Source of the DNA: Aspidapion aeneum
Taxonomy: Eukaryota; Arthropoda; Insecta; Coleoptera; Brentidae
Direction: 5' to 3'
Assembly (NCBI GenBank): GCA_963576565.1
Contig: OY755042.1
Span: forward strand, 107,747,314 to 107,811,313
Length of the DNA: 64,000 bases
Part shown: one piece after another, positions 52,001 through 63,900 of the stretch
Position numbering within the stretch: the stretch's first letter is position 1
How the letters are laid out: each line of letters starts with the position of its first letter
Position numbers and translations under genes: made by a program
Notes under the pieces: generated by a model
Seen by the model: only the letters and a program-made list of their open reading frames with translations
What the model was told of the DNA's origin: nothing
Database searches by the model: none

Positions 52001-54938
52001 TTTCCCTGCTGCTCTTCTCCAATAGTCCATCTCCGTAGCGGAAAGCATTTTTTCTGTTCTATCTTTGATTGGCCATACTTCTGAGCCGTATGTAATAATA
52101 CTTTTTACAATGGTGTTATATATAAGCTTTTTGTTATGTTTTGATATACTTTGGTCCCAAATTATTCCATTTAATAAAGTTATTGCTTTTCTTCCTTGTA
52201 CGTTTCTATCTTTTATAGCTTTGTCTAGTGTTCCGTCAGCTGTAATTTTTAGACCCAAGTATTTATACTCATCACAGGACTGAATTCGCTGCCCAGTATT
52301 TAAGATTAGATCCTGTTTCGTTCCACCAATACACATATACTCTGTCTTATTGATATTAACCTCTAGTCCCCACTTATTGTACTCTTCTATTAGTTTTCGT
52401 GTCATATATTCGAGGTCGTCATAATCCTGAGCCACCACTATCTGATCATCGGCGAAACATAAAGTATACAAGGTGGTTTCATTCAACGGAATTCCCATGT
52501 TTTGGCATTTTCTCTTCCAGACTTTAAGGACCTGTTCCAAATATATCTTGAAGAGCGTAGGCGAGATACAGCAACCTTGTTTAAGACCTTTATTTACTTG
52601 AAAGCCTTTGGTTAGTTTTGCTTTTATTTTAACTTTTGCCTTACTATTGCGGTATAACTCTTTGATGGCCTTAATTAGTTGTACGCTTATGTTTGTCTTT
52701 TCCAACGCTTTCCAAAGTAGATTTAGTGGTATACTATCATATGCCTTCTGCAAATCTACGTAAAGCAGATGGAGCTCTTGTCCGTATGCCATTTTCTTTT
52801 CAATAACTTGGGTTATACAAAAGAGATGATCTGAAGTCGATCTACCAGCCCTGAAACCAGCTTGTTCTTCTGCCTCCATATCTTTATATTCGCTCTCCAC
52901 TTTATTTCTTATTATTTTGCCATATATTCTGCTTAGCGTACTAGTTACAGATATACCTCTATAATTGTCACATATATCTTTCCTTCCTTTTTTGTGTATT
53001 GTGGATATATATGACGTTTTCCACTCAGTTGGTACTACAGCTCCATTTAAATATCTTTGGAAAAGATTCCGTAATCTACAAAACAATTCTTCAGTGCCAT
53101 ATTTAATAAGTTCAGCTGGGATATTTCCGGGTCCGGCAGATTTACCGTTTTTTAAGGTTTTGCACACGTTTTTGACCTCAGATATTGTGAGGGGTACTGG
53201 AGATCCCATCGTTCTAATGATATTGTCTCTTTCGTCTTCCTTGAATTCTGCTCTATCTTCAGTTAAAAGTTTTTTAAAATGCTCATCCCATTCTTTGTCT
53301 GGTATTGGTGAAATAATATCTCTGCATGTTTCTTTTTTGATCGATCTTATAGTTTTCCAGCTTTCGGTACTTCTCCTACCTCCTAAGTAAGAATCTATTT
53401 TCTGGCACTTTTGCATCCATGATTGATTCTTCTTATCACTGATCATTCTTCTCACCTTTGATTGCGCGATTTTGTATTAGTTTTGGATTAACTGTTCCTT
53501 TAGCATTTCTTTGTATATAGCTCCATTTTGTGTAGGTTTATTCATGTCAAGTTGTTCATTATTATTATTAAATTTTCTTTTCATTTCCAAATTGCTATCA
53601 ATGCAGTTTTTGGTTCTGAAGTTTTAATTTTTAAATTGATGATGATTCATATGTGAGTGGGCCTTGCAGCCCTTCCACTGCGACCACCAGTGGGTCTATT
53701 GTGGCTCAATTTTTAAATTAGTTAGGTCCCTCCTAAGGTGAAGCCATTAAAATTAAGTTAATTCCTCCTAAAAACAGGAATTAATGTTACTCTTAACTTT
53801 GGCAGCCGCCATATTGGATTCTGAAGCCGGCATATCAAGGATTCTCGAATGAAAATTAAGCTGTGGTTGTATATAGTATCGGCCAAAAGTGGAGAAACCA
53901 CCTAAAATTGTATATAAGTCTGGTCCTGTGTTTGCTAAAAATTATTTATACCCTATAGGTACCTACTTATGATGGAAGTAAAAAATTACAAAAAATGTTG
54001 ATTTTAAATAAATGTATAGAAAATATTAATTTAAAAAGACATATTTTTTTTTAGGTTATAGATTCTAATGTTGATCCCGAATGGACCTTATTATATTACT
54101 TAAGATCGAAACGTATCCTCTTTAATCAAAGAAAACCCATTTAACATCCTTTTAGCTTGGTTATGCTCGGGCTAAGTACAGGTCCTAACAAGGCAGGAAC
54201 GCGTCCCGAAGCTACTTTTAAGAACTTGCTCACAAACCCTTTTTGCCTAGTAATTGTTTAATATTATCATTAGGTTAGTGTAAATTTTCCTTCATATTTA
54301 TATTTCCTTAATAAATATTTATCAGTCAGATTATGTGGTACCAAACTGGGGTGCGGCGAGGGAGGATGCGGGGCCTGCACTGTCATGGTATCCAAATATG
54401 ACAGAGTTAACAAGAAAGAAATGTATCCTTTTTAATAAATAAAATTTTAACAAAATTCATCAGCCAGTTAAAAGATAATCTGTAGGTTTACGCCTTAGAA
54501 TGTAGTTTACACTGAAAACTAGTTTTCTTAACTTATTCATCAGTCATATTCCAGTCAATGCCTGTTTGGCACCGGTATGTGCAATGCACGGCTTGGCAGT
54601 AACCACCGTGGAAGGCATAGGATCTACCAAAACCAAACTACACCCCGTCCAAGAAAGAATCGCGAAAGCCCATGGGTCACAATGCGGCTTTTGCACCCCT
54701 GGCATGGTGATGTCTATGTACACGTTGCTCAGACAAAATCTAAGACCCAGATGGAAAGAATTGGAAGAAGCGTTTCAAGGAAATTTGTGCAGATGCACCG
54801 GGTACAGGCCTATCCTCGAAGGATTTAAGTCGTTTCTGGAAGATTGGGAAGTGGCAAGAAATGGAAATCTACAGAATGGCACAAATGGAACAAATGGTGT
54901 TTGTGGGATGGGAGATCAATGCTGTAAAATTAAAAACG
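49062..54938 (+). CDS. Xdh: Xdh-B exons 1-4: two 2Fe-2S domains
   Basis: Exon 1 encodes [13 protein letters not shown] then LVFFVNGKK. All eight cluster cysteines seen in copy A are kept: [14 protein letters not shown] in exon 3, VNACLAP at the start of exon 4, then QCGFCTPG and [11 protein letters not shown]. Intron 1 is 4927 bp, against 2012 bp in copy A, because of nested retrotransposons. Differences from copy A in exon 4 are few and mostly conservative (for example [12 protein letters not shown] for [12 protein letters not shown]). Confidence 0.93.
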
Positions 54939-57900
54939 GTAAATCTTTAAAACAATATGAAAAAAAAATTGATCTGCATTCGGCAAGCATTAGTAGAATG
55001 GATATGGCAAAACACTTTTGGTCTTAGGACTCCACCTATAACGTCCACATTGTTCTTACTACAAAATCTAACTCCATTTAAGCTCTATTTCATATTTTAT
55101 CTTTGTTACTAAAGCCTATTAAGTAATTTTATTACATTCAATGTTGTAAATCAACTTCCAGACAAGGAAAAAGACTCCGAGGAAAACACTACTGGTACAA
55201 AGGAAATCCTGTTTGAAGTATCAAAATTTACTCCTTACAATGCGTCACAAGAACCCATTTTTCCTCCAGAACTCAAGCTAACAGACCGATACGACAAGGA
55301 GTATCTCAAAATTAAGGGACCCAACGTCACTTGGTTCAGGCCGACCACGTTTAAAAAGTTGCTTGCTTTAAAATATAAACATCAAAGTGCGAAGTTAGTC
55401 AATGGAAACTCTGAGGTTTGTAAAATTTTCTTTTATATTCTCTCCTTCATCAGAGTTCAAAATAAAGTACTAGGGGACATTGTTAACCTATACCACTTTG
55501 ACAGTCATTATTGATACGTTTCTTTCTGTTAGAGGTATCGAATGCCCTCCAGCTGCTTGACGATGAGTGACCTTACCTCCAGCAGTTGTCTCATTAGATT
55601 AAACAAGAATTATACTCATTTCATTTGTTTCAATAATTTGTGCAGGTTGGTATGGAAATGAAATTCAAACATATGTTCTATCCAGTAATCATTCAACCAT
55701 CCGTTGTCAAAGAGTTAACAGAAATCTATGAGACCGAACAAGGAGTGAGAATTGGTGCAGCTGTGACCCTAACAGATATGAGGGACTTCCTGCGTAAACA
55801 AATCAGAAAACAACCAGAAGAAAAGACTCGGATTTTTCAGGCAGTTGTTGAAATGTTGTGGTGGTTTGCCGGGAAGCAAATACGAAGTGTGGGAACGATT
55901 GGAGGTAAGGAAGATTTTAAGACCATATGCATCCTACTTGTAAGACCATCACAAGATATGTTTATTTTTAATCATAGGGAAATAAACTCCTTTTAAGAGT
56001 TTGCGTCTCGACTAAATTTTATTCTGATTTTAGGTAACATCATGAATGGAAGTCCGATTTCTGACTTGTTACCAATACTGATGGCCACTCGGGTTGAGCT
56101 GGAAGTCCACCATAAAATTTCTGGATCAAGAATTGTAATTTTGGACGACGAATTTTTTACTGGATACAGAAAGACTGTTGTTTTACCAGATGAAGTCCTT
56201 GTAGCTGTTAATATACCATTTACGTAGGTCCTGCAACTCTGACAGCTCAGGCGCTATCTACACATATTCGTTTTGGTTTGTTCCTTAGTTCCATTAGAGT
56301 ATTCAGTATTTTAGACTGATTTAGAAGTTTGTATTTATTCTTAAGTATTATTTTATTTTTTTGCTTTTAGTCATAAAAATCAATTTTTTGAAGCCTATAA
56401 ACAAGCGAGAAGACGAGAGGACGACATTGCCATAGTTAACGCTGCTGTTAACGTTATTTTTGATGATAGTTCAAACGTCATTAAAAATATTTACTTTGGT
56501 TTTGGCGGAATGTCTTTCAAAACCGTTACTGCGCCGAAGACCGAAGAAAATTTAAAGGGTCTGCTTTGGAATAAATCCACTTTAGAACAAGCATACTCCT
56601 GGTTGCTGGAGGATTTGCCTTTGGACCCTGGTAAGTTTGAATATTCTTATACAACTATCTTAGCCTCTTCCTCTTACCATATACAATTAGAATAATTTTG
56701 TTAACTTAGGTGCGCCTGGGGGAATGATCCAGTACAGACGGTCCCTACCATTGAGTTTTTTTTTTAAAGCATATCTGGCGGTTTCCAAAAAGCGACAAAA
56801 AACTACTAAATTCGTAGACTTTTTGGAATCATATGATTTAAGCGAAGGACATGAGATTCACAAGCCCAAACAAAAGAGTTCCCAATATTTTACAGTGGTT
56901 CCTGAAACACAAGAGAAGCACGACCATCTTCACAGGTAAATTCATACGTTTCCCTTCTTACCCAGGCACAAGAACAAGAGTTAATTTCATCAATATTTCT
57001 ATTTTGTAGACCAGTAGTCCATGCATCAGCTTACAAACAAGCTTCTGGTGAAGCAGTGTATATTGACGATATTCCAGTTTTTGAGGGAGAGTTGACCTTA
57101 GCTTTTGTAACAAGTACAAAAGCATATGCTAAAGTTTTAAAGGTTGATGCTACAAAAGCTTTAAAAATAGAAGGTTAGTTTATAATTTCGATTGGAAACT
57201 CTATGAATAATAATCCTCGTGAATGGTTGAATTGAAAGAAACTTTCATTGGATACAATCGAGTGTAACGTAAACTCTCTAATTATTGGTCAACTCAAAGA
57301 TGGTAAACTTTAATAGTTACATTTAATTATTATATTTTTGAAATTCGTAGGTGTGATTGGAATGGTGTCTTCCGATGATATCCCTCCAGAACGCAACAAC
57401 TTTGGTAGTATTGTCCGTGATGAAAAAATATTTACTGATGAAATAGTTACCAGTCAGGGTAAGCTTTCAGCAAAACTAGACAGTTCCAAAATAAAGAAAA
57501 TAAACTTCAAATAATCAATTTTCTTAAATACTAGATTTGATTGTGTTTAAAAATTTGTTTGCTTGTTATAGGTCAAATAATTTGCGGCATAGTCGCCAAA
57601 GATCAGGCAACAGCGCAAAAGGCTGCTAGGGCTGTGAAAGTGGAATACGAAGATTTGCACCCTATAATAGTTTCGATAGAGGATGCTATCAAACATAAAT
57701 CATGGCGAGTATAGTATTTTAGTAACTGCTTTATATAATTTTAAGTCAAATATTATATTTTACACTACCGCCAAACACGACTTAAATTTCCGTACCGCAA
57801 CATTAAGCATTAAGTAATTTTTAGGTTTGCAGAAGTCCATCGAACAATGAATAAAGGTGACATTGACAAAGCTATCCAAGAGTCTCCTCACGTGATCGAA

Positions 57901-60900
57901 GGTGAATGCAGGTTGGGCGGGCAGGAACACTTTTACTTTGAAACGCAGGGCATTGTTGCTGTTCCCAAAGGGGAGGATGACGAAATGGAAGTTTACGCTT
58001 CGACACAGCATCCTGCAGAGTTATCGGTTAGTTTTTATTTAGATAATTGCACTTTGTACATCGTGCTGGGGTCTTATTTTTCTACATTGTTATTTTTGAG
58101 AAGTATCCTACTGCACGTTTCGCGGGCCTTTCCCTACTCAACTTTCAAGAGTGTCCTGATATCCGTTATCCTGAATATTCAGCAAAATATCAGTTTTTCT
58201 GGATTTGTTTACACCGTTGTTGATAGTTAATTCTGTTAGATATACTCTTCCTCGGTTTGTTTTAACTGAATGATGTTGTCCATTAGTATATACCTGCGCC
58301 AACACTTAATATTAATGTATAAATTGGACTATAAACCACCTTTCCTTTAAACGAATATAGTAAAGAATCTTCCAACAAATGGCTATCAGTATTTTTTAGC
58401 ATCTAATCGCCGAAGCTCTTGGTGTTCTCGAAAACAAAATCTACACCAAAGTTAAACGTATCGGAGGAGGTTTTGGTGGCAAAGAATCAAAGGCAGCTAT
58501 GATTTGCATTCCAATTACCATTGCTGCCAAGAAATTCAACCGACCAATCAGGTACGTCCATATCTTTGTAACCTAGTAAATCATTTTCTCTTATTTCCTT
58601 CTCTTTGTTCAATTGCATACCTACATACTCTTTTTAGGTGTATATTAGATCGAGATGAAGACATGATGATGACAGGAGGCAGACACCCTTTTCTGATTAA
58701 ATACAAAGTAGGTTTCGACGACAATGGAAAAATTTTGGGGATAGATGCACATGCGTACTGCAATGCAGGGTACTCAATCGATTTAAGTCCTGGGGTAAGT
58801 CAAGCTATGCATCCAACAAAAATATAATGCTTTTGGGGTCTCGCAAGGAACTATTTTAGGGCTCTGATTCTTTTGCTATTTATTAATTTATCAAGACCAT
58901 ACAATAAACTTGTTAATGTTGCCATAATTACAAGTTACTGAACTGTAAATTATTTTTTTCAGGTTATTGAAAGAGGAATGTTTCATATTCACAACGCGTA
59001 TGACGTGCCCCATCTTAGAATTAAAGGAACAATGTGCAAAACGAATATTCCGTCCAACACTGCTTTTCGAGGGTTCGGATGTCCACAAGGCATGTTCGCT
59101 GCTGAAAACATAGTTCAAGATATTGCAGACTTCCTTAATATTGACAGGTCTGTATATTAATAACCATTCAATTTCTTCCAAACTTTTATGCTGCACCAAA
59201 AGTGTCTTTAAATCCGAATTGTTTTTGCTCTAGTATTCCAATTGATTAATGTGAGCTTTTATGTATCAAAAAATGTATTTTCAAATTGCCCTTTAATTTG
59301 GCCTTGTTATCACATTGGTTGCATTTAAATCAATTGATTTCGTGAGCTTTTATGTATCAAAAAATGTATTTTCAAATTGCCCTTGAATTTGGCCTTGTAT
59401 TCATATTGGTTGCATTTAAACCATTGGACTTCGTGTAATCTTTTATGTTTCAAGAAATGTCCTTTTAAATGGGACTTGAGTTTAGCCTTGTAATCACATT
59501 GGTTGCACTTAAACCAATGGATTTCGTGTGAGCGCAAATGTCTCTTCAAATCGCCCTTAAGTTTGGACTTAATCACACTGGTCGCATGTAAACTTTTGTG
59601 TGCATTTTTGGCATCTTTATTTTATTTATCCGGAAAACGAGTATTTGGTTCAGAAAAGCTGTCATCAACAATCAATTCTTCCTGCTTGATTTCCGCAGTA
59701 TTTAGCTCAAAGTCTGCGTTTTCTGATTTAATGCTGAGTGCTGAGGGGTCGGGTAAATGTCTATCCAAAATGCTAGTAGTATCGCTGGGTCCAAACAAAT
59801 TATCTTCAATTTTAATTTTCTTTAATTTCCATTCAGCTACCAGTTCCCCTCACCTATTACAGCCTGGTCCAGCATTGTCTGCAGATACTTCTTTTTTAAT
59901 TTTATCTAAATTAGAAAATAAAAGTTCCGATTTGACAATCAGTAGTTCATCATGATTTTGTAGGAATCCTGTGGAAAGGGATTACTTTGTATTAGGTCTT
60001 ACTTCAGACATCCTTAGTACTTCTTGAGATTTTTTTTTATAAAAGTTCCTACATATATAGTTTAATAAGAATCCTACTTAAATGTTTCTGATCACCTTGC
60101 TGGATCAATAGATCAGATATAAAACTTTATTAGCCGTAAAATTTTTTTGTTTATCTAGATGCTGTAGAATATTTATTAAATTAGATAAAAATATAGCAAA
60201 TTTTCGAATTTCCAATAATTAAAAAAAAATATTTTTAACTTGAATCTATGATTACCTGTAGTCATTGCTTACATCTATGTTGTAGCTTCTCGACCGCGGA
60301 AGTCGTGTTTGGCTTTCAAAATAAAAATTAATTTCTGGTTAATGAATTGTTTTTTGGTTATGTTTTAGAGTAAAAATTTCCGAGATAAACCTCTGCAAAG
60401 AAGGATATTTGACTCATTACAATCAGAAAGTTTTGAACTGTAATGTGGACAAATGTTGGAAACAATGTATGACTAATTCCAAATACTACGAAAGAAGAAA
60501 ACAAATTCAAGACTACAACAGGTAAAAATTATTCAGCTTTTCAAATCATCCAGTTTTTTAAACCAACTTTCTTTTTTAAGACTGAATCGTTACAAAAAGA
60601 GAGGTATCGCTGTGGTTCCAACGAAATTTGGTATTGCTTTTACTGCCAAACATTTAAACCAAGCTGGAGCACTAGTTTTAGTCTACACAGATGGTTCAGT
60701 GTTACTTTCACATGGAGGTAAGTAAACGAATAAATTTATTTATTTCACGGGAGCAATTAAAAACACCTTTGGGTGTACGAGGATGCTTGAGGGACCTGCC
60801 GATTCATATGTAACAAACTAAATCCTTTTTAGGCATTGAAATGGGCCAAGGACTCTACACAAAAATGTTACAAATCGCCAGTAAAGTATTGGAAATTCCT

Positions 60901-63900
60901 ATCGAATTAATTCATACTAGTGGCACCGCCACCGATAAAGTACCAAACACGTCATCAACTGCAGGAAGTATCGGATCTGATTTAAATGGAATGGCTGTGC
61001 TGGTAAGTCAAGTCTTCTTATTTTGTTCTTAGAAGTCAAAGTTACCAAGGGTCAGCAAATTGATGATCGATCTTTCTTAATACTCTCCAGGACTAGGCTC
61101 AATCATAGTGTTTCTTAAGCGCCGGTACACACACGCGTTTTTCTGCAGCGCGTTGCCGCAGCGTTAAAGCAATTGCGGTCCGTGATACTATGAAATGAAT
61201 GGCGCGATTTACACAGTTGAGCGGCAACGCGCGTTCGTCTTGCGTGCATTCTTGACCGCAATTTCGTTAGCGCTGCGGCAACGCGCTGCAGAAAAACGCG
61301 TGTGTGTACCGACGGTAAGAGTTAAAGTGGCCAGTGTGTAAATCTTGGACAGCGTAAGAGAATTAATACAGAAAGGTAGTAAGAAGGAATGTGACCCTGA
61401 CCGATTTGAGCAACCAGTTTCGTAATTGGGGCAACGTATTTGACTACTGGAGCTGCTTTATTGACTAAAAGAAGCTATTTAGCAATTAAAGTAACGACGC
61501 AGGCTTTAGATAAAGTGAAAGGATAGTAAGCTGAATAACGGAGGACTAGAGCAGGGTAATCTAGAGAAGAATTGATAAAAAAGATGCACTCAGGTGTGGT
61601 GACAATTAAAACAAACGCGGCATGTATACTTCGCGACACATAAAATGCATACGCGGTTTTTTAATGGCTAATTTCTTTACAAATTAGCAACCTTTTTTGT
61701 CGTTAAATATCAAAAGTCTAGTCATTGCCACGCTTTGTTGTCACAGCCTTGCACAAAAATGCCACCACAGATCTCAGAATTTGATAAAATCCAAATTTTA
61801 GCTAAATTAGATGGTGGATGGTCTATTCGTCGGGTTGCCGCCTATTATGGACGAAACAAGATTACTATAGTGCGAATAAAAAAAAGATATGAAGAAGAAA
61901 GAACTGTTCAACGCAAGGAAGGCACTGGCTTGACTAAAGTAAGCACGCCTCAACAAGATGAGCAATTCGTTAATTTTCTTGAAGAAAACCCATTTTCCAC
62001 GGCCAAAGAAGCAAAATTAACAGTTGATTTTCCTGGTACGGTTAGAACTGCACAAAGGCGAATAAAGAAGTCGAGGCTGAGATGTCGTGTTGCAGCCAAA
62101 AAATACGGTTAAGTGAAGAAAAAAAGCAAGCCCAAGTAATTTTTCCCTGAACTATTCGAGACAAGGAAATGAATTTTGCCGACAGGTGGCTTTTACCGAT
62201 GAACAAATTTGTCAGTCTCACAAAGACAAGAAACAAATTTTGGTTTATCGGCACGCAAAGACAAGATTTGTAGAGCGGTATATTTCCGGCAACGAATATC
62301 AAGCCGGTAGATTTTCTGTGAATGTGTGGAGCTGGATTTCAGGAAGAAGGCATGGTGCGCTTTTCATAATACAAGGAAGGTTTACAGCAGAGGTTTATGT
62401 GGATATGCTGCAAAATATTATTCTTCCGGAAGTGTCAGCGTCATATCCCGAGGGTTTTGTGTATCAGCAAGACAAGTGCCCGATACACACTGCCAGGATT
62501 TCACAGCAATGGTTCTGGGAGCATAATATTGAACTTCTTCCATGGCCAGCAAAGACCCCCGATGCAAATCCCATCAAAAATGTATGGGGGCTCATTGCGA
62601 AAAAGTTCACAAAGCTAAATGTGCTTCCGCGAAATGCTGAACATTTAATGGAACTTATAGTGACAGCCTACGAAGAAGTTATTGGACAAAATCCAAATTT
62701 GTTTCAAAACCTTTCAGATTCGATGCCAAGGCGTTTGTAAAAAATTATTGAGGGAAATGGTGCCATGACAAGATATTAAATTCTGCTAAAATTTGTTTCT
62801 TTTTACAAAAAAATGTTTATTTTAAAGATAAAATCTTTTTATTTTATAATACGTAACAGCAACCTTAAAGCTAAAATCAGTAAAGATTGGTAAAAATACT
62901 TTAAGTGTCCTTAACAGCATTTGTTTATGTTGTCTAAAAGTTAACCTTCAAAACTCGGTAACAATAAGCAAGCAAATTTTCTAAAATATAGTGGTGTGCC
63001 TAACTTCTGCTGTATGTATTTTGTGTGTCGGGAAGTGTAGCATAACAAATATTTGATCAAGTTGGTCTTCTTTTTAGAATGCTTGTCAAACTATCAAAGA
63101 ACGTCTCAAGCCTTACAGAAAAGCAGATCCGAAGGGCACGTGGCAATCGTGGGTCAAACAAGCCTATTTTGATAGGGTGAACTTGTCAGCGACAGGTTTC
63201 TACGCCACTCCAGATATTGGATACGATTGGAACAAAAACCAAGGAAACTCGTTTAGGTGGGTACTTAAATTGGTAACAAGCAGAGCGAAGTAAGATGGTA
63301 GGTAGCTAGAATGGACACGAAAAGACGTTGGATTCTAATAAGAAATCTAACGAGTCGTAACTGGCTGAGGGAGCATAGAACACGTAGTGAAGTTAAGACC
63401 GACCCTATCTGCCCAGCCTGGTGGCAGGCAGAAGAATCATCAAGAACGTCACACCTACTGAAGAATAAGACAGCAGACACAAACTTGAGGAATCAACCAT
63501 GAACGAGGAATAAATAGCTGCATTTTCCTAAATTAACCGACATACTGAACTTTCTAAAAAGAACATGAAGGTCTAGCAAGTAGAGTGGGTTAAAGGATAG
63601 ACCATGACAAAAGGGCCTACTTTAGCCTAAAAATTACTATATAAATCTTATTACGGTCTGACAAGGAAAATTCTTTTGACAATTTTATTTTGATTATGAC
63701 GACTCAAGTCATATTTAAGTCTGGTTAGGCTTTGAGTACTGATTGAAACTAGTTCAAGTTGGCATTATTCTTTAATTTATAGATACTATACGTTTGGTGC
63801 CGCTTGTACCGAGGTTGAAATCGACTGTTTAACTGGGGATCACACAGTGTTGAGTACCGAAATCGTTATGGATTTAGGTAAGACCTTCGAGCCTGCAACA

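Noticed and set aside
59503..59955. 150-codon plus-strand frame in Xdh-B intron 16
   Set aside because: It is the antisense shadow of the zinc-finger gene fragment, whose minus-strand translation carries the recognisable motifs.
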